From Blautia hansenii DSM 20583 (GTDB taxonomy: Bacteria > Bacillota > Clostridia > Lachnospirales > Lachnospiraceae): DNA of 64,000 nucleotides. A program made the translations under genes and the position numbers. The stretch spans positions 1,814,001-1,878,000 of the forward strand of contig NZ_CP022413.2 in NCBI RefSeq assembly GCF_002222595.2. Direction: 5' to 3'. The notes under the pieces are model-generated. The model saw only the letters and a program-made list of their open reading frames with translations. It ran no database searches and was not told where the DNA came from. This document shows positions 27,053-34,445 of this stretch, piece after piece. Numbering within the stretch: the stretch's first letter is position 1; each line of letters opens with the position of its first letter.

Positions 27053-27826
27053 TTACCTCTTTCTTAGTAAAATTTTTACATGTGTATTATCTTTAATCTC
27101 AATATTAAAATCTTCTTTAACTTTTTGATATGTATAAGGCAGCACATAATCTTCAAAGTAGATGATTTCGTATTTATCTATAGGAATTTTACTCAACAAC
27201 TCTTCAGTGGTTATGGGAAAGTAGTTTTCTCGCACTTCTCTCTGCCAATTGTCTATGTAGCGGTATTTCATGAGATAATGAATTAACTGTTTATTGTTTC
27301 TGACTTTTCCCCAGATACTTTCAAACTCTTTCAAAGCCGTAGGTGTACTTTTAATAACTGCTTTCACATAATCATTCATATCTGTTTCTCTATCAGCAGT
27401 TTTACTCAAGCATAAATCTCTTATAGAAATGTATTGAAATCCAGAATCAAATACTCTTTTCCAAAATTCTTTTATTTCATTTGGTTTGCTATAAGAATAA
27501 ACTTCGTGGATAACACTGGAAAGATTTAGTAACGCTGTGTCTGTATCAATTTTTTTACATATAACATTAAAATCTTCATCGAATATGGCAATATCTGAAT
27601 GACAATCATTTGCTTTTGCTATCATTTCAGAGCTGTTGTCGTAGCCATATAGGTCAATCTCAGGAGATATGTCATGAATATGTCTCAACATATCTCCCTG
27701 AGCACAACCAAAATCTAAGATTGCATCAACATTTTCAATTTTATCAAGGAAAAATAATTTATCTAAATAAGATTTGTTCATTCCAGAAATGTAAGAAGAA
27801 TAATTAGAAATGTTATTATTACTCAT
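27053..27826 (-). CDS. Class I SAM-dependent methyltransferase
   Basis: About 257 residues with the SAM-binding motif I-L-D-F-G-C-A-Q-G-D near residue 38 and an acidic end of the second strand (Y-G-Y-D-N-S-S). No N-P-P-Y/F target motif of DNA adenine enzymes is visible, so the substrate could be RNA, protein or a small molecule. I chose the ATG at 27826, with AGGTGA 5 bases upstream; a GTG at 27835 would add three residues. It overlaps the gene upstream by 8 bases. Confidence 0.7.
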   Translation of the reverse strand: MSNNNISNYSSYISGMNKSYLDKLFFLDKIENVDAILDFGCAQGDMLRHIHDISPEIDLYGYDNSSEMIAKANDCHSDIAIFDEDFNVICKKIDTDTALLNLSSVIHEVYSYSKPNEIKEFWKRVFDSGFQYISIRDLCLSKTADRETDMNDYVKAVIKSTPTALKEFESIWGKVRNNKQLIHYLMKYRYIDNWQREVRENYFPITTEELLSKIPIDKYEIIYFEDYVLPYTYQKVKEDFNIEIKDNTHVKILLRKR

Positions 27827-28526
27827 TCTCTTCACCTGTAATCAATTCTGAACAAGGGAGAGTTTTAATCCATTCGCAGAATGTTCGCCATTCATCTAAC
27901 TTATGTTTCTTTCTCTGATGATACATATTTGCCAGAACTTCATAATTGAGCATGACCGTGCGTTTCTGATTGTATGATGATGGAAGAAGCTGAATTAACT
28001 GCCACCAATCGGTTTTATTTTTAGTTTCCATAAATGTTTTTCTACAAGCATTCAAGCACTTAATCATTTCTTTCATTAACATATATGGTTTATATTCTTC
28101 ACCATCTTCATCTAATCTTGAGATGGTTTCCAAATGTTCACAACTGAAATCTTCTAATGTGAATTCTTTCGCCGCAATCTTGTGCATTGTACTACAACTG
28201 TTCGCAACTGTGCCAACTTTATATGTATCAAATTCCTTCCACCAGTATAAAGGAGCAGTAATATCAACATATACTGTAATCATCCTCATGAATTTGCGAT
28301 GTTCTGTTCCTGCTTTATCAAGTCTTTTCATGAGGTCTAAATCATTTGAGCCAATAATAAAACCATTTGTATGAGGTAAGCATTCTCCATCACAGTCTCC
28401 ACAAAATATATTTCTACATTCCTCACTATCACTTTTATCCCAACTGTTTAGGGGATTTCTCATACCTCTTATAACAGTTTCCCACTGTTTTTCGTGTGGT
28501 AATACAACATTTTCAATTTTAATCAT
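27819..28526 (-). CDS. ThyX-like protein lacking the RHR motif
   Basis: 235 residues. The central segment I-T-A-P-L-Y-W-W-K-E-F-D-T-Y-K-V-G-T-V-A (and on through N-S-C-S-T-M-H) lines up in pattern with the substrate/FAD segment of flavin-dependent thymidylate synthase (A-P-I-F-V-A-R-Q-W-F-R-H-R and on to N-E-x-S-x-R-Y). The later L-L-P-S-S-Y-N-Q-K-R-T-V-M-L-N-Y lines up with the ThyX C-terminal helix region. The R-H-R-x-x-S core is replaced. So the fold is probably ThyX, but classical catalysis is doubtful; it may be a diverged nucleotide enzyme. The N-terminus has a cluster C-R-N-I-F-C-G-D-C-D-G-E-C, unusual for ThyX and suggestive of metal binding. GGGAGG precedes the ATG. Confidence 0.5.
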   Translation of the reverse strand: MIKIENVVLPHEKQWETVIRGMRNPLNSWDKSDSEECRNIFCGDCDGECLPHTNGFIIGSNDLDLMKRLDKAGTEHRKFMRMITVYVDITAPLYWWKEFDTYKVGTVANSCSTMHKIAAKEFTLEDFSCEHLETISRLDEDGEEYKPYMLMKEMIKCLNACRKTFMETKNKTDWWQLIQLLPSSYNQKRTVMLNYEVLANMYHQRKKHKLDEWRTFCEWIKTLPCSELITGEENE

Positions 28527-28767
28527 TTTCTTGAACCTCCCACTCTTTTACATATTTATAAAAGTTATCTTTTACATTTTCATTATCAGTTACAATTTCT
28601 ACTGTTACAGGCTTTGACCAATCTAAGCTGTACATTCCCAAAAGACTTTTAGCATTGATAACTTGTCTTCCCTGCTTAACATAAATTTCTTCCTCAAACA
28701 CTGTTGAACAAGCATTAACAAAAGCATTCATGTCACTAATATAATTTAATTGAATTTTAGTTTCCAT
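28519..28767 (-). CDS. HPr/Crh-like protein without the catalytic His (copy 2)
   Basis: 82 residues with the HPr fold pattern. The segment I-N-A-K-S-L-L-G-M-Y-S-L contains the equivalent of regulatory Ser46, but the G-x-H-A-R-P region with His15 is replaced (S-D-M-N-A-F-V). This is the combination found in Crh, which takes part in CcpA-dependent carbon regulation and not in sugar transport. It is adjacent to and similar to the next gene. Role in the element unknown. Confidence 0.65.
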   Translation of the reverse strand: METKIQLNYISDMNAFVNACSTVFEEEIYVKQGRQVINAKSLLGMYSLDWSKPVTVEIVTDNENVKDNFYKYVKEWEVQEND

Positions 28768-29013
28768 CTACTTATCCTCCATCCATAATGAAATTTCTTC
28801 TTTGAACTTAGTAATGGTTTCTATATTATCTGTGTGTATTTCAACTTTTGCACTCTCACCTAAATCTGTAGACATAATACCCATGATAGATTTTGCATCA
28901 ATAACATATCTTCCATGTATGTAATCTATATCTTCTTCAAATTCACCGCATTTTTTAACGAATAGAGCAGCATTATTTACGCTATTTAATTTAATTTTAA
29001 ATATGTTATTCAT
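28768..29013 (-). CDS. HPr/Crh-like protein without the catalytic His (copy 1)
   Basis: 81 residues. I-D-A-K-S-I-M-G-I-M-S-T closely resembles the Ser46 region of HPr (A-K-S-I-M-G-V-M-S), while the His15 loop is absent (S-V-N-N-A-A-L-F-V). It directly abuts a second such gene, so the pair arose by duplication. Full domain length for HPr, hence not a fragment. Confidence 0.7.
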   Translation of the reverse strand: MNNIFKIKLNSVNNAALFVKKCGEFEEDIDYIHGRYVIDAKSIMGIMSTDLGESAKVEIHTDNIETITKFKEEISLWMEDK

Positions 29014-29028
29014 TACACTTTCTCCCTT

Positions 29029-29415
29029 TTACTTAATCCTATTGTATAATTCTCTATATTTTTTAAAATCTTCTGCATTTCCACCATTATCAGGATGTGA
29101 TTTTTTCATTGCATATTTGACCGCCTCGATGATTTCTTGATTGTTTATCTGACTATTGCAAGAATTGTATGTATCGTTTTGTCTGTTCATTTGTTCTTTT
29201 AATTGTTCTAGTTGTTTTGACAACCTAGCATAATTATCATAATAAAAATTGTAACCACTACGAAGACGTGCTGCTTCACGTTCTGCGTCTTCTGCCAACA
29301 TTTGCCAATCGTCTTTTTGACGTTCTTGCTTTTTTATTTGTCCCGTTAGTGATGAGAGTCTACAAAAACTTGTCAATAGTAATAAAGCTAATGGAATTAT
29401 AATTATGTAAGCCAT
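29029..29415 (-). CDS. Membrane-anchored coiled-coil protein with C-terminal J-domain
   Basis: 128 residues: an N-terminal transmembrane segment (about 2-20), a charged coiled coil (about 25-85), and a short C-terminal J-domain-like end with the diagnostic H-P-D in K-K-S-H-P-D-N-G-G, followed by D-F-K-K-Y-R-E-L-Y-N. J-domains stimulate Hsp70 ATPase. The anchor means it would bring host DnaK to the membrane on the cytoplasmic side. Its neighbours are metabolic, so the substrate is unknown. Confidence 0.7.
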   Translation of the reverse strand: MAYIIIIPLALLLLTSFCRLSSLTGQIKKQERQKDDWQMLAEDAEREAARLRSGYNFYYDNYARLSKQLEQLKEQMNRQNDTYNSCNSQINNQEIIEAVKYAMKKSHPDNGGNAEDFKKYRELYNRIK

Positions 29416-29417
29416 TC

Positions 29418-29966
29418 TTACTCCTTCTTGTCGGTACTTCCAAACCCTCCGTTACGCACTCCTGTACAATCATCATCAACTGTCAATCCATAAGGCAAGA
29501 AAATGCCTTGTGCAAAACCTTCTCCTCGTTTGATTTTTACTGTTTTGTCACCTCTATTGACCAACTTCACAAAAATATGTCCTTCGTTGTCACTGTAAGC
29601 GTAATCTGCGTCCACTATCCCTGTTCCATTACAAAGATTTACCTGATACTTAAATCCTAATCCACTTCTAGGAAAAATCTGCAATACCCAATCATTATTC
29701 ATTTCACATCTAATTCCTGTAGGAATTTTGATTGTTTCTCCGGGTTTTAATCCAACAAAGTCTACCGGACTGAAAAAATCGTATCCGGCACTTCCTGCTG
29801 TTGCTCTCTTAGGAAGTTTGATATTATCGTACATGTCTTTTACATATTTCTCTTTAATATTATCTGGTAATGTAAACGTATCCATCATATCCTTAAAAAA
29901 CTGTTCATAAGTTACTTTCTCAAATTTTGCTATTCTTCTGTTTACTATATACTCAGCATTATTCAT
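29418..29966 (-). CDS. dut: dUTP diphosphatase
   Basis: Hydrolyses dUTP to dUMP, keeping uracil out of element DNA and feeding dTMP synthesis. 182 residues with the trimeric dUTPase motifs in order: A-G-Y-D-F (motif 1), P-R-S-G-L-G (2), G-I-V-D-A-D-Y (3), R-G-E-G-F-A-Q (4), and the glycine-rich G-G-F-G-S-T (5). An N-terminal extension of about 45 residues is longer than usual. Part of the nucleotide group of the operon. Confidence 0.93.
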   Translation of the reverse strand: MNNAEYIVNRRIAKFEKVTYEQFFKDMMDTFTLPDNIKEKYVKDMYDNIKLPKRATAGSAGYDFFSPVDFVGLKPGETIKIPTGIRCEMNNDWVLQIFPRSGLGFKYQVNLCNGTGIVDADYAYSDNEGHIFVKLVNRGDKTVKIKRGEGFAQGIFLPYGLTVDDDCTGVRNGGFGSTDKKE

Positions 29967-29969
29967 TAT

Positions 29970-30212
29970 TTATTTCTCCTTTTCCATCATTAAATCAATT
30001 GCTCTTTTAGTCTTTTCAGCATCTACTAAACTTGGCATATTAAAAATATATCCTCTAATATCTTCAACTGCTTTTTCAGGTGGTCTACGCCCCTTTGACT
30101 CTTCAACACAAGCTTCTCCAATTTTGCATAAACTGCTTTTCATCTGTTCTATTAAATAGATTAGCTGCTCTTTTGATAGTTCCTGTAATACTTCCTTATC
30201 GTGTTTTGTCAT
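29970..30212 (-). CDS. Hypothetical protein, 80 residues
   Basis: Not recognised. Helical and charged (H-D-K-E-V-L-Q-E-L-S-K-E-Q-L, G-R-R-P-P-E-K). I start it at the ATG at 30212, with AAGGA about 8 bases upstream, and not at the far upstream ATG of the same frame, because the longer version runs through the 3' end of the next gene and adds a non-native-looking leader. It lies 3 bases before dut. Confidence 0.6.
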   Translation of the reverse strand: MTKHDKEVLQELSKEQLIYLIEQMKSSLCKIGEACVEESKGRRPPEKAVEDIRGYIFNMPSLVDAEKTKRAIDLMMEKEK

Positions 30213-30228
30213 GGTAATTTTCCTTACT

Positions 30229-30498
30229 TTACTCGTCTTTATGGCATGTGTTAGTGAGTTTTTTATAAACATCCTCATAGAGTTCCTGCTTGTCTCCATT
30301 AAATGTGTATTCTGCATAAATACCATCTCCTGACACAGCAGTAGATACCAAACATTTATAGTTTTGCAATGTCTTACAGCTCCACACAATAAATACATCT
30401 CCTAAATCAATCGGTGTTTCCGATCTGTTTTTGTTATACCATTCAACTAATTTCTTCTGACATACACTTTCAAAATGTTTCATTCCTGTAATAATCAT
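30229..30498 (-). CDS. DUF6275-like phage protein
   Basis: About 89 residues from the ATG at 30498 (AAGGAG upstream). The segment D-V-F-I-V-W-S-C-K-T-L-Q-N-Y-K and the G-D-G-I-Y-A-E-Y-T-F-N-G-D-K-Q-E pattern are what I associate with small phage proteins of the DUF6275 group. Function unknown. The start codon is one base after the stop of the zinc-finger ORF upstream. Confidence 0.6.
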   Translation of the reverse strand: MIITGMKHFESVCQKKLVEWYNKNRSETPIDLGDVFIVWSCKTLQNYKCLVSTAVSGDGIYAEYTFNGDKQELYEDVYKKLTNTCHKDE

Positions 30499-30499
30499 A

Positions 30500-30661
30500 T
30501 TATTTTCTCCTTTTCTTATAACCAAATAATCTTTTACGCTCTTTCAAAATATATCTACAATGATTGCATCCATTTCTATTTTTACACTTCCAACAATTAT
30601 CATTGTCCAACCAGAACCAATGTGGCATTTCAGGAGCTTTTCTTTTCTTAGACTTGCTCAT
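30500..30661 (-). CDS. Small basic zinc-finger-like protein, 53 residues
   Basis: A basic start (M-S-K-S-K-K-R-K), aromatic H-W-F-W-L, then C-W-K-C...G-C-N-H-C and a very basic tail (K-E-R-K-R-L-F-G-Y-K-K-R-R-K). Two CxxC pairs about 7 residues apart suggest zinc binding; the charge suggests nucleic-acid binding. It fits in the gap and ends one base before the next ATG. Confidence 0.55.
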   Translation of the reverse strand: MSKSKKRKAPEMPHWFWLDNDNCWKCKNRNGCNHCRYILKERKRLFGYKKRRK

Positions 30662-30701
30662 TTATTCAATATTTAATATATTGCCTCCCATCGCTTACGC
30701 T

Positions 30702-31367
30702 TTAAATTAAAACCAATTTAGTATAGTCAGGGTTATAGTTTTTTCTAAAAACAAAATGTGCATATTCAATAGAATCTGTAGAGCCATGTTTAACATTTCC
30801 ATTTTTATCAAACATAACATATCCATCCTTATCTTTTTTATCACAAAATCCTATTCTAACATGATGCACGAAACACCATTCAGGCATATATTTTTCAAAA
30901 AATTTCTTTCTATCCTTACTGCCGAAAAAATTTAACCTAAGAAGCATAATTACATACCCATTATTCTCAACATCGCTTAATGCTTTTTCAATAATCTTAA
31001 TCGCAGATGCAAATGGAGGATTTGTTATAATTAAATTAGGTTTATTTTCTAACTCTGTTTCTAAATAGTCTGCACAGTGCTCTGCTAAGGAATCTTCTCT
31101 TATATCCATAGTTGTAATATTACATTTTCCATATATGTTACTAATGGCTGTTGGATAACTCATTGCATGATATATTTCTTTTATTCCATGTTCATCTTTT
31201 ACTTCTTTATTTCCTCCTGCACATGGATCAAGAATGTTTATTTCGTTCCATTCTATTTTTACATGTTCATTAAAATTTTTAAGAAATAATTCAACATCAG
31301 AAATCGGTGTTACATAATAATCTGAAATATGATTGTCTCTTGCATTACTTCTATTTGTACTACTCAA
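30702..31367 (-). CDS. DNA adenine-type methyltransferase
   Basis: 221 residues. Motif I I-L-D-P-C-A-G-G near residue 45 binds SAM, and motif IV T-N-P-P-F marks amino-methylation of adenine. Start is TTG with AAGGT upstream; no ATG exists near the conserved N-terminus. Likely an orphan modification enzyme of the element, protecting it from host restriction or marking its DNA. No restriction endonuclease lies beside it. The 80 bases upstream (31370-31450) hold no gene. Confidence 0.75.
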   Translation of the reverse strand: MSSTNRSNARDNHISDYYVTPISDVELFLKNFNEHVKIEWNEINILDPCAGGNKEVKDEHGIKEIYHAMSYPTAISNIYGKCNITTMDIREDSLAEHCADYLETELENKPNLIITNPPFASAIKIIEKALSDVENNGYVIMLLRLNFFGSKDRKKFFEKYMPEWCFVHHVRIGFCDKKDKDGYVMFDKNGNVKHGSTDSIEYAHFVFRKNYNPDYTKLVLI

Positions 31368-31450
31368 GTCTCTTACCTTATAGCGGTTGCAACCTTATCT
31401 CATGAGACTATTTCTATCCTTTCTATATTATTTTTTTATAGTAAACGAGA

Positions 31451-31603
31451 TTAGTTTTTATCATTTTTTATTGCATAAACAGTTATATTTATATCTACTT
31501 TTTCAATTGACACAAAAGTATCACCTTCATTTATTTCAACTCTATATGTACCATCTTCATTTTGATAAGCATGAATTTCCTTGTTACAAATATTCTCTTT
31601 CAA
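31451..31603 (-). CDS. Hypothetical protein, 50 residues
   Basis: TTG start overlapping the stop of the upstream gene (TTGA), with AAAGGAG 6 bases before it. The chain is beta-like (D-G-T-Y-R-V-E-I-N-E-G-D-T-F-V-S-I-E-K) with one Cys. Not recognised; supported by ribosome binding site, overlap and coding look. Confidence 0.5.
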   Translation of the reverse strand: MKENICNKEIHAYQNEDGTYRVEINEGDTFVSIEKVDINITVYAIKNDKN

Positions 31604-32016
31604 TTTTTCTCCTTTACAGGTGCTAACCATAAAACATATTCATAAGGTATAATCACCAACTCTTTTGTATTTTTTAATTCAAAATATATATTACTCATAG
31701 TCTGATTTACTATTACTCCAGCAAATCCATTTGCTATTTTAGTATTATAATTATATAATTCCTGAACATATTTTTCTTTAAGTTTTACAAAATAGATAGT
31801 CTCTGTGAAATCCTTCTTTACAGTTTCTGTTTTAACTGTTGGGTAATTCTTACCATTTTCTTCATTCTTAATATAATCTTTGCATTTTTTGTAATTATCT
31901 ACATTTAACATCTCAGAAAAAATTTTCGTACATTTATACAGACATGATTTACTATCATCGCATTCAAAACAACATCTCCTATCCATACATCTTGCACATT
32001 CAAACTTGCATGACAT
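31600..32016 (-). CDS. Cys-rich N-terminal domain protein, 138 residues
   Basis: Within the first 35 residues there are at least eight cysteines (C-K-F-E-C-A-R-C, R-R-C-C-F-E-C, S-C-L-Y-K-C), suggesting one or two zinc sites. The C-terminal half is beta-rich (I-Y-F-V-K-L-K, G-V-I-V-N-Q-T). I chose the ATG at 32016, with AGGAGG 8 bases upstream, over a GTG directly on the ribosome binding site. Function unknown. Confidence 0.6.
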   Translation of the reverse strand: MSCKFECARCMDRRCCFECDDSKSCLYKCTKIFSEMLNVDNYKKCKDYIKNEENGKNYPTVKTETVKKDFTETIYFVKLKEKYVQELYNYNTKIANGFAGVIVNQTMSNIYFELKNTKELVIIPYEYVLWLAPVKEKN

Positions 32017-32113
32017 TCTATTCACCTCCTATAAAACGTGAGTTTTATTGTTTTATCACACTACGACTCAATGTAATTCCATCTTTTCTTTACTCCTCGC
32101 TCGGTTGGCGTGA

Positions 32114-32320
32114 TTAAGTAAATTCAATTTGTACTTCTTGTACCTCAGACAAGCGAGGAAATATTTCTTTGCATTTGCCTTCTTCATAATGTCGCCTATT
32201 TTCTTCATATCCACAGCTCCAACACTTACTTATACTTTGCCCCGGATACGATGTAAGAACCAAATCCATCATCTTTCCGCCACATTTAGGACAATGTTTT
32301 TCGCTTTCAAAATTGTACAT
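32114..32320 (-). CDS. Small zinc-ribbon protein, 68 residues
   Basis: C-P-K-C-G-G-K and C-W-S-C-G-Y form a clear four-Cys zinc ribbon about 20 residues apart, like those on transcription or nucleic-acid proteins. The ATG at 32320 has AAAGGAAG upstream and is preferred over a TTG inside the previous gene's end. Unknown role. The 97 bases between this and the next gene upstream hold no gene. Confidence 0.65.
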   Translation of the reverse strand: MYNFESEKHCPKCGGKMMDLVLTSYPGQSISKCWSCGYEENRRHYEEGKCKEIFPRLSEVQEVQIEFT

Positions 32321-32334
32321 ACCTATATCTTCCT

Positions 32335-32943
32335 TTAAATCCAACTCAGTGTTGGCTTTCCATCATAATCCTTATCCCAAACAAACCAAGCGTACATTTT
32401 TGTTCCACCATTTTTTGGTTTTTCTTCTCCATAAGGAAACATTGTCACTCTATCTGAATGTATGTACAGATGTCTTAAATGACTTTCTTCTAATAACTGT
32501 TTTCTTTCTTTACTTGACAAAAAGAAAATATTTAAAAGCAGAATAACTTTGTGTCTTGAAATCCTTAAAAATTCCTTTAACAAACTTCCACCTTTATTTT
32601 CTTTTAAGGTCATTAAGTTGTATGGAGGATTAGTAAACACTACATCACAAACATTATCTTCAATGTCATAAACATCTACACCTTTATTTCCTTTAATGTA
32701 TTCTTCTGTTTGGATATCTGAACATTTTAGGTTTTCAAATCCGTATATTTGTAGTACATCACTGATTGCTCCTGCGCCCACACAAGGTTCATAAATTTCT
32801 TCATATTTATTTATCAATCCATCTGTGAGCAATGCTTCAATTACTTTTTCAGTAGCCCATTTCGGAGTTTCGTAAAAATCAAATTCATCATTACGTTTTC
32901 TTCCAGTGATGTTACTGCCGTTTAATGTTTTATTGTCCGACAT
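32335..32943 (-). CDS. DNA N6-adenine methyltransferase-like protein
   Basis: 202 residues with the phage Dam-like start D-F-Y-E-T-P-K-W-A-T-E, motif I Y-E-P-C-V-G-A-G-A-I and motif IV F-T-N-P-P-Y. It differs from the beta-class enzymes upstream (SAM motif first, target motif second). Overlaps the next methyltransferase gene by 14 bases. Probably an orphan modification enzyme. Confidence 0.78.
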   Translation of the reverse strand: MSDNKTLNGSNITGRKRNDEFDFYETPKWATEKVIEALLTDGLINKYEEIYEPCVGAGAISDVLQIYGFENLKCSDIQTEEYIKGNKGVDVYDIEDNVCDVVFTNPPYNLMTLKENKGGSLLKEFLRISRHKVILLLNIFFLSSKERKQLLEESHLRHLYIHSDRVTMFPYGEEKPKNGGTKMYAWFVWDKDYDGKPTLSWI

Positions 32944-33646
32944 TTACATCACCTTCTTTCAATCGGTCTTTAGCAATATTAAAATATTCTTCTTCTTTCT
33001 CAATTCCGATGAATTTTCGATTGAGATTTTTACAAGCTTCACCAGTCGTTCCTGACCCCATCGTAAAGTCTAAAACAGTATCTCCTTCATTTGTCCAAAT
33101 TGTTACGCAGCGTTCCATAAGCTGCAATGGCTTTTGGGTCGGATGTCCATTTCTTTCCTTGCTCCAAGGTACAATTGGAGAAATATCATACCAGACATTT
33201 GTTAATGCTCTGCATTCTTGTCCATTTTTCTTTCCCATTCCTCCAGTTTTCTTAGGAATATTGGAATAAATTTTATTAAATGTAGGTTTATCACCTTTGC
33301 AATACCAAAGGATGTCTTCTCTCGTAGATACAAAATTCTTCTTGGCTCCACGTCCCTTAATTCTATCCCACACAATCCAGTTCTGAATTTCAAATTTTTC
33401 ATCCAACAGTTCTTTGGTTTGCAATACATTAGACCATCCTTGAAATAGAATTAAATTACCATTATCTTTTAGTAGGTCATAACATAAGTTAATTGCTAAT
33501 GGCATATTAAATTCTTTATCCCAATCTGCCTGTTTTATTAGATAAGGCGGATCACAGATAATTGCATCTACTTTTACATCCTGTTTAATTAAGTCATTCA
33601 TGACATCAAAACAGTCAGCTTGATATAATTCAATATCTTTTTTCAT
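32930..33646 (-). CDS. Beta-class DNA methyltransferase (N4-C/N6-A), copy 2
   Basis: 238 residues. The target motif I-C-D-P-P-Y comes first (near residue 32) and the SAM motif G-S-G-T-T-G-E-A-C comes late (near 205), the beta-class order. The end C-K-N-L-N-R-K-F-I-G-I-E is nearly shared with the gene upstream, so the two are paralogues. The start M-K-K-D-I-E-L-Y is native. No good ribosome binding site directly precedes the ATG; a structured leader lies there instead. Confidence 0.85.
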   Translation of the reverse strand: MKKDIELYQADCFDVMNDLIKQDVKVDAIICDPPYLIKQADWDKEFNMPLAINLCYDLLKDNGNLILFQGWSNVLQTKELLDEKFEIQNWIVWDRIKGRGAKKNFVSTREDILWYCKGDKPTFNKIYSNIPKKTGGMGKKNGQECRALTNVWYDISPIVPWSKERNGHPTQKPLQLMERCVTIWTNEGDTVLDFTMGSGTTGEACKNLNRKFIGIEKEEEYFNIAKDRLKEGDVNVGQ

Positions 33647-33652
33647 CTTTTT

Positions 33653-33703
33653 ACCAGAAAGCCCACATGGTTTACAGTAGCTACACTTATTGTCCTTTCT
33701 GAT
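33653..33703 (-). promoter_or_regulatory. Structured leader element, copy A
   Basis: On the minus strand a 9-bp closing stem ATCAGAAAG/CTTTCTGGT (33695-33703 with 33653-33661) encloses TAGCTACT and CATGTG. It begins right at the stop codon of the upstream methyltransferase gene and ends 7 bases before the next start codon. The same parts occur in copy B. The 5' strand contains AGAAAGGA, a good ribosome binding site now covered by the stem. Confidence 0.55.
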
Positions 33704-34437
33704 TAATTATTGTTTATTCTATCTTTCGCTATTTCAAAATATTTTTCTTCTTTTTCAATTCCAATAAAACGTCTATTTAAATTCTTACATGATAAACCTG
33801 TTGTACCTGACCCCATACAATTATCTAAAACCAAATCACCCTCATTTGTATACGTTTTAACCATATATTCACATAATGCTAGTGGTTTTTGTGTAGGATG
33901 TAAATAACAAGTTTGCTTATCGCTAGGAAATGTTAATACACTTCGAGGATAGCGTATGGTTTCTCCACCGCCGCTAATCTCTTTATTCATCTTTCCATAA
34001 ATTTCTGTATTATTTTGTGTTGTTATATATTTTGTATATGAATGTATTGGCTCATGACCCTCTGTCATTTGAGGATTATATGTTGGTAATTTTTTATAAA
34101 ACACTAATAAATTCTCATGGGCTTTCATAGGCATCTTTTTAGCATTTAAATGTCCAGTGGCTTGTGTTTTTTCCCATATCCATTCGTATCTCAGCATTTT
34201 TAAATTTGAAGCTCCTAGTACTTTATCAAACGGTGTTTGAGCAAATAATACAATCGCACCATTTTCCTTAATAATACGACAATATTGTTTCCATAGTTCT
34301 TCAAGAGATATTATTGAGTCCCATTTACATTTTGTTGTCCCATAAGGTAAATCACACAAAATCATGTCAATACTTTCATCAGAAATATTATTCATTAACT
34401 CAAGACAATCTCCATGCCATAATTCAATATCTTTAAT
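33703..34437 (-). CDS. Beta-class DNA methyltransferase, copy 1 (probable ATT start)
   Basis: Target motif L-C-D-L-P-Y-G near residue 27 of the short form and late SAM motif G-S-G-T-T-G-L-S-C; paralogue of the gene downstream. The first ATG (34395) would remove a conserved N-terminus. Upstream the frame reads I-K-D-I-E-L-W-H-G-D-C-L-E-L-M, matching K-K-D-I-E-L-Y-Q-A-D-C of the paralogue, up to a TGA three codons before an ATT at 34437. GGTGAGGG lies just before that ATT. So I place the start at ATT (34437), giving 244 residues; this is inference. The target motif has L in place of P in D-P-P-Y. Confidence 0.8.
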   Translation of the reverse strand: MKDIELWHGDCLELMNNISDESIDMILCDLPYGTTKCKWDSIISLEELWKQYCRIIKENGAIVLFAQTPFDKVLGASNLKMLRYEWIWEKTQATGHLNAKKMPMKAHENLLVFYKKLPTYNPQMTEGHEPIHSYTKYITTQNNTEIYGKMNKEISGGGETIRYPRSVLTFPSDKQTCYLHPTQKPLALCEYMVKTYTNEGDLVLDNCMGSGTTGLSCKNLNRRFIGIEKEEKYFEIAKDRINNN

Positions 34438-34445
34438 TTTCCCTC

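Noticed and set aside
30213..30398. Upstream extension of the 80-residue ORF (start at 30398)
   Set aside because: It runs in another frame across the real end of the DUF6275-like gene and has no ribosome binding site; the ATG at 30212 has one.
30702..34437. A restriction-modification system
   Set aside because: No endonuclease-like gene lies among or beside the methyltransferases.
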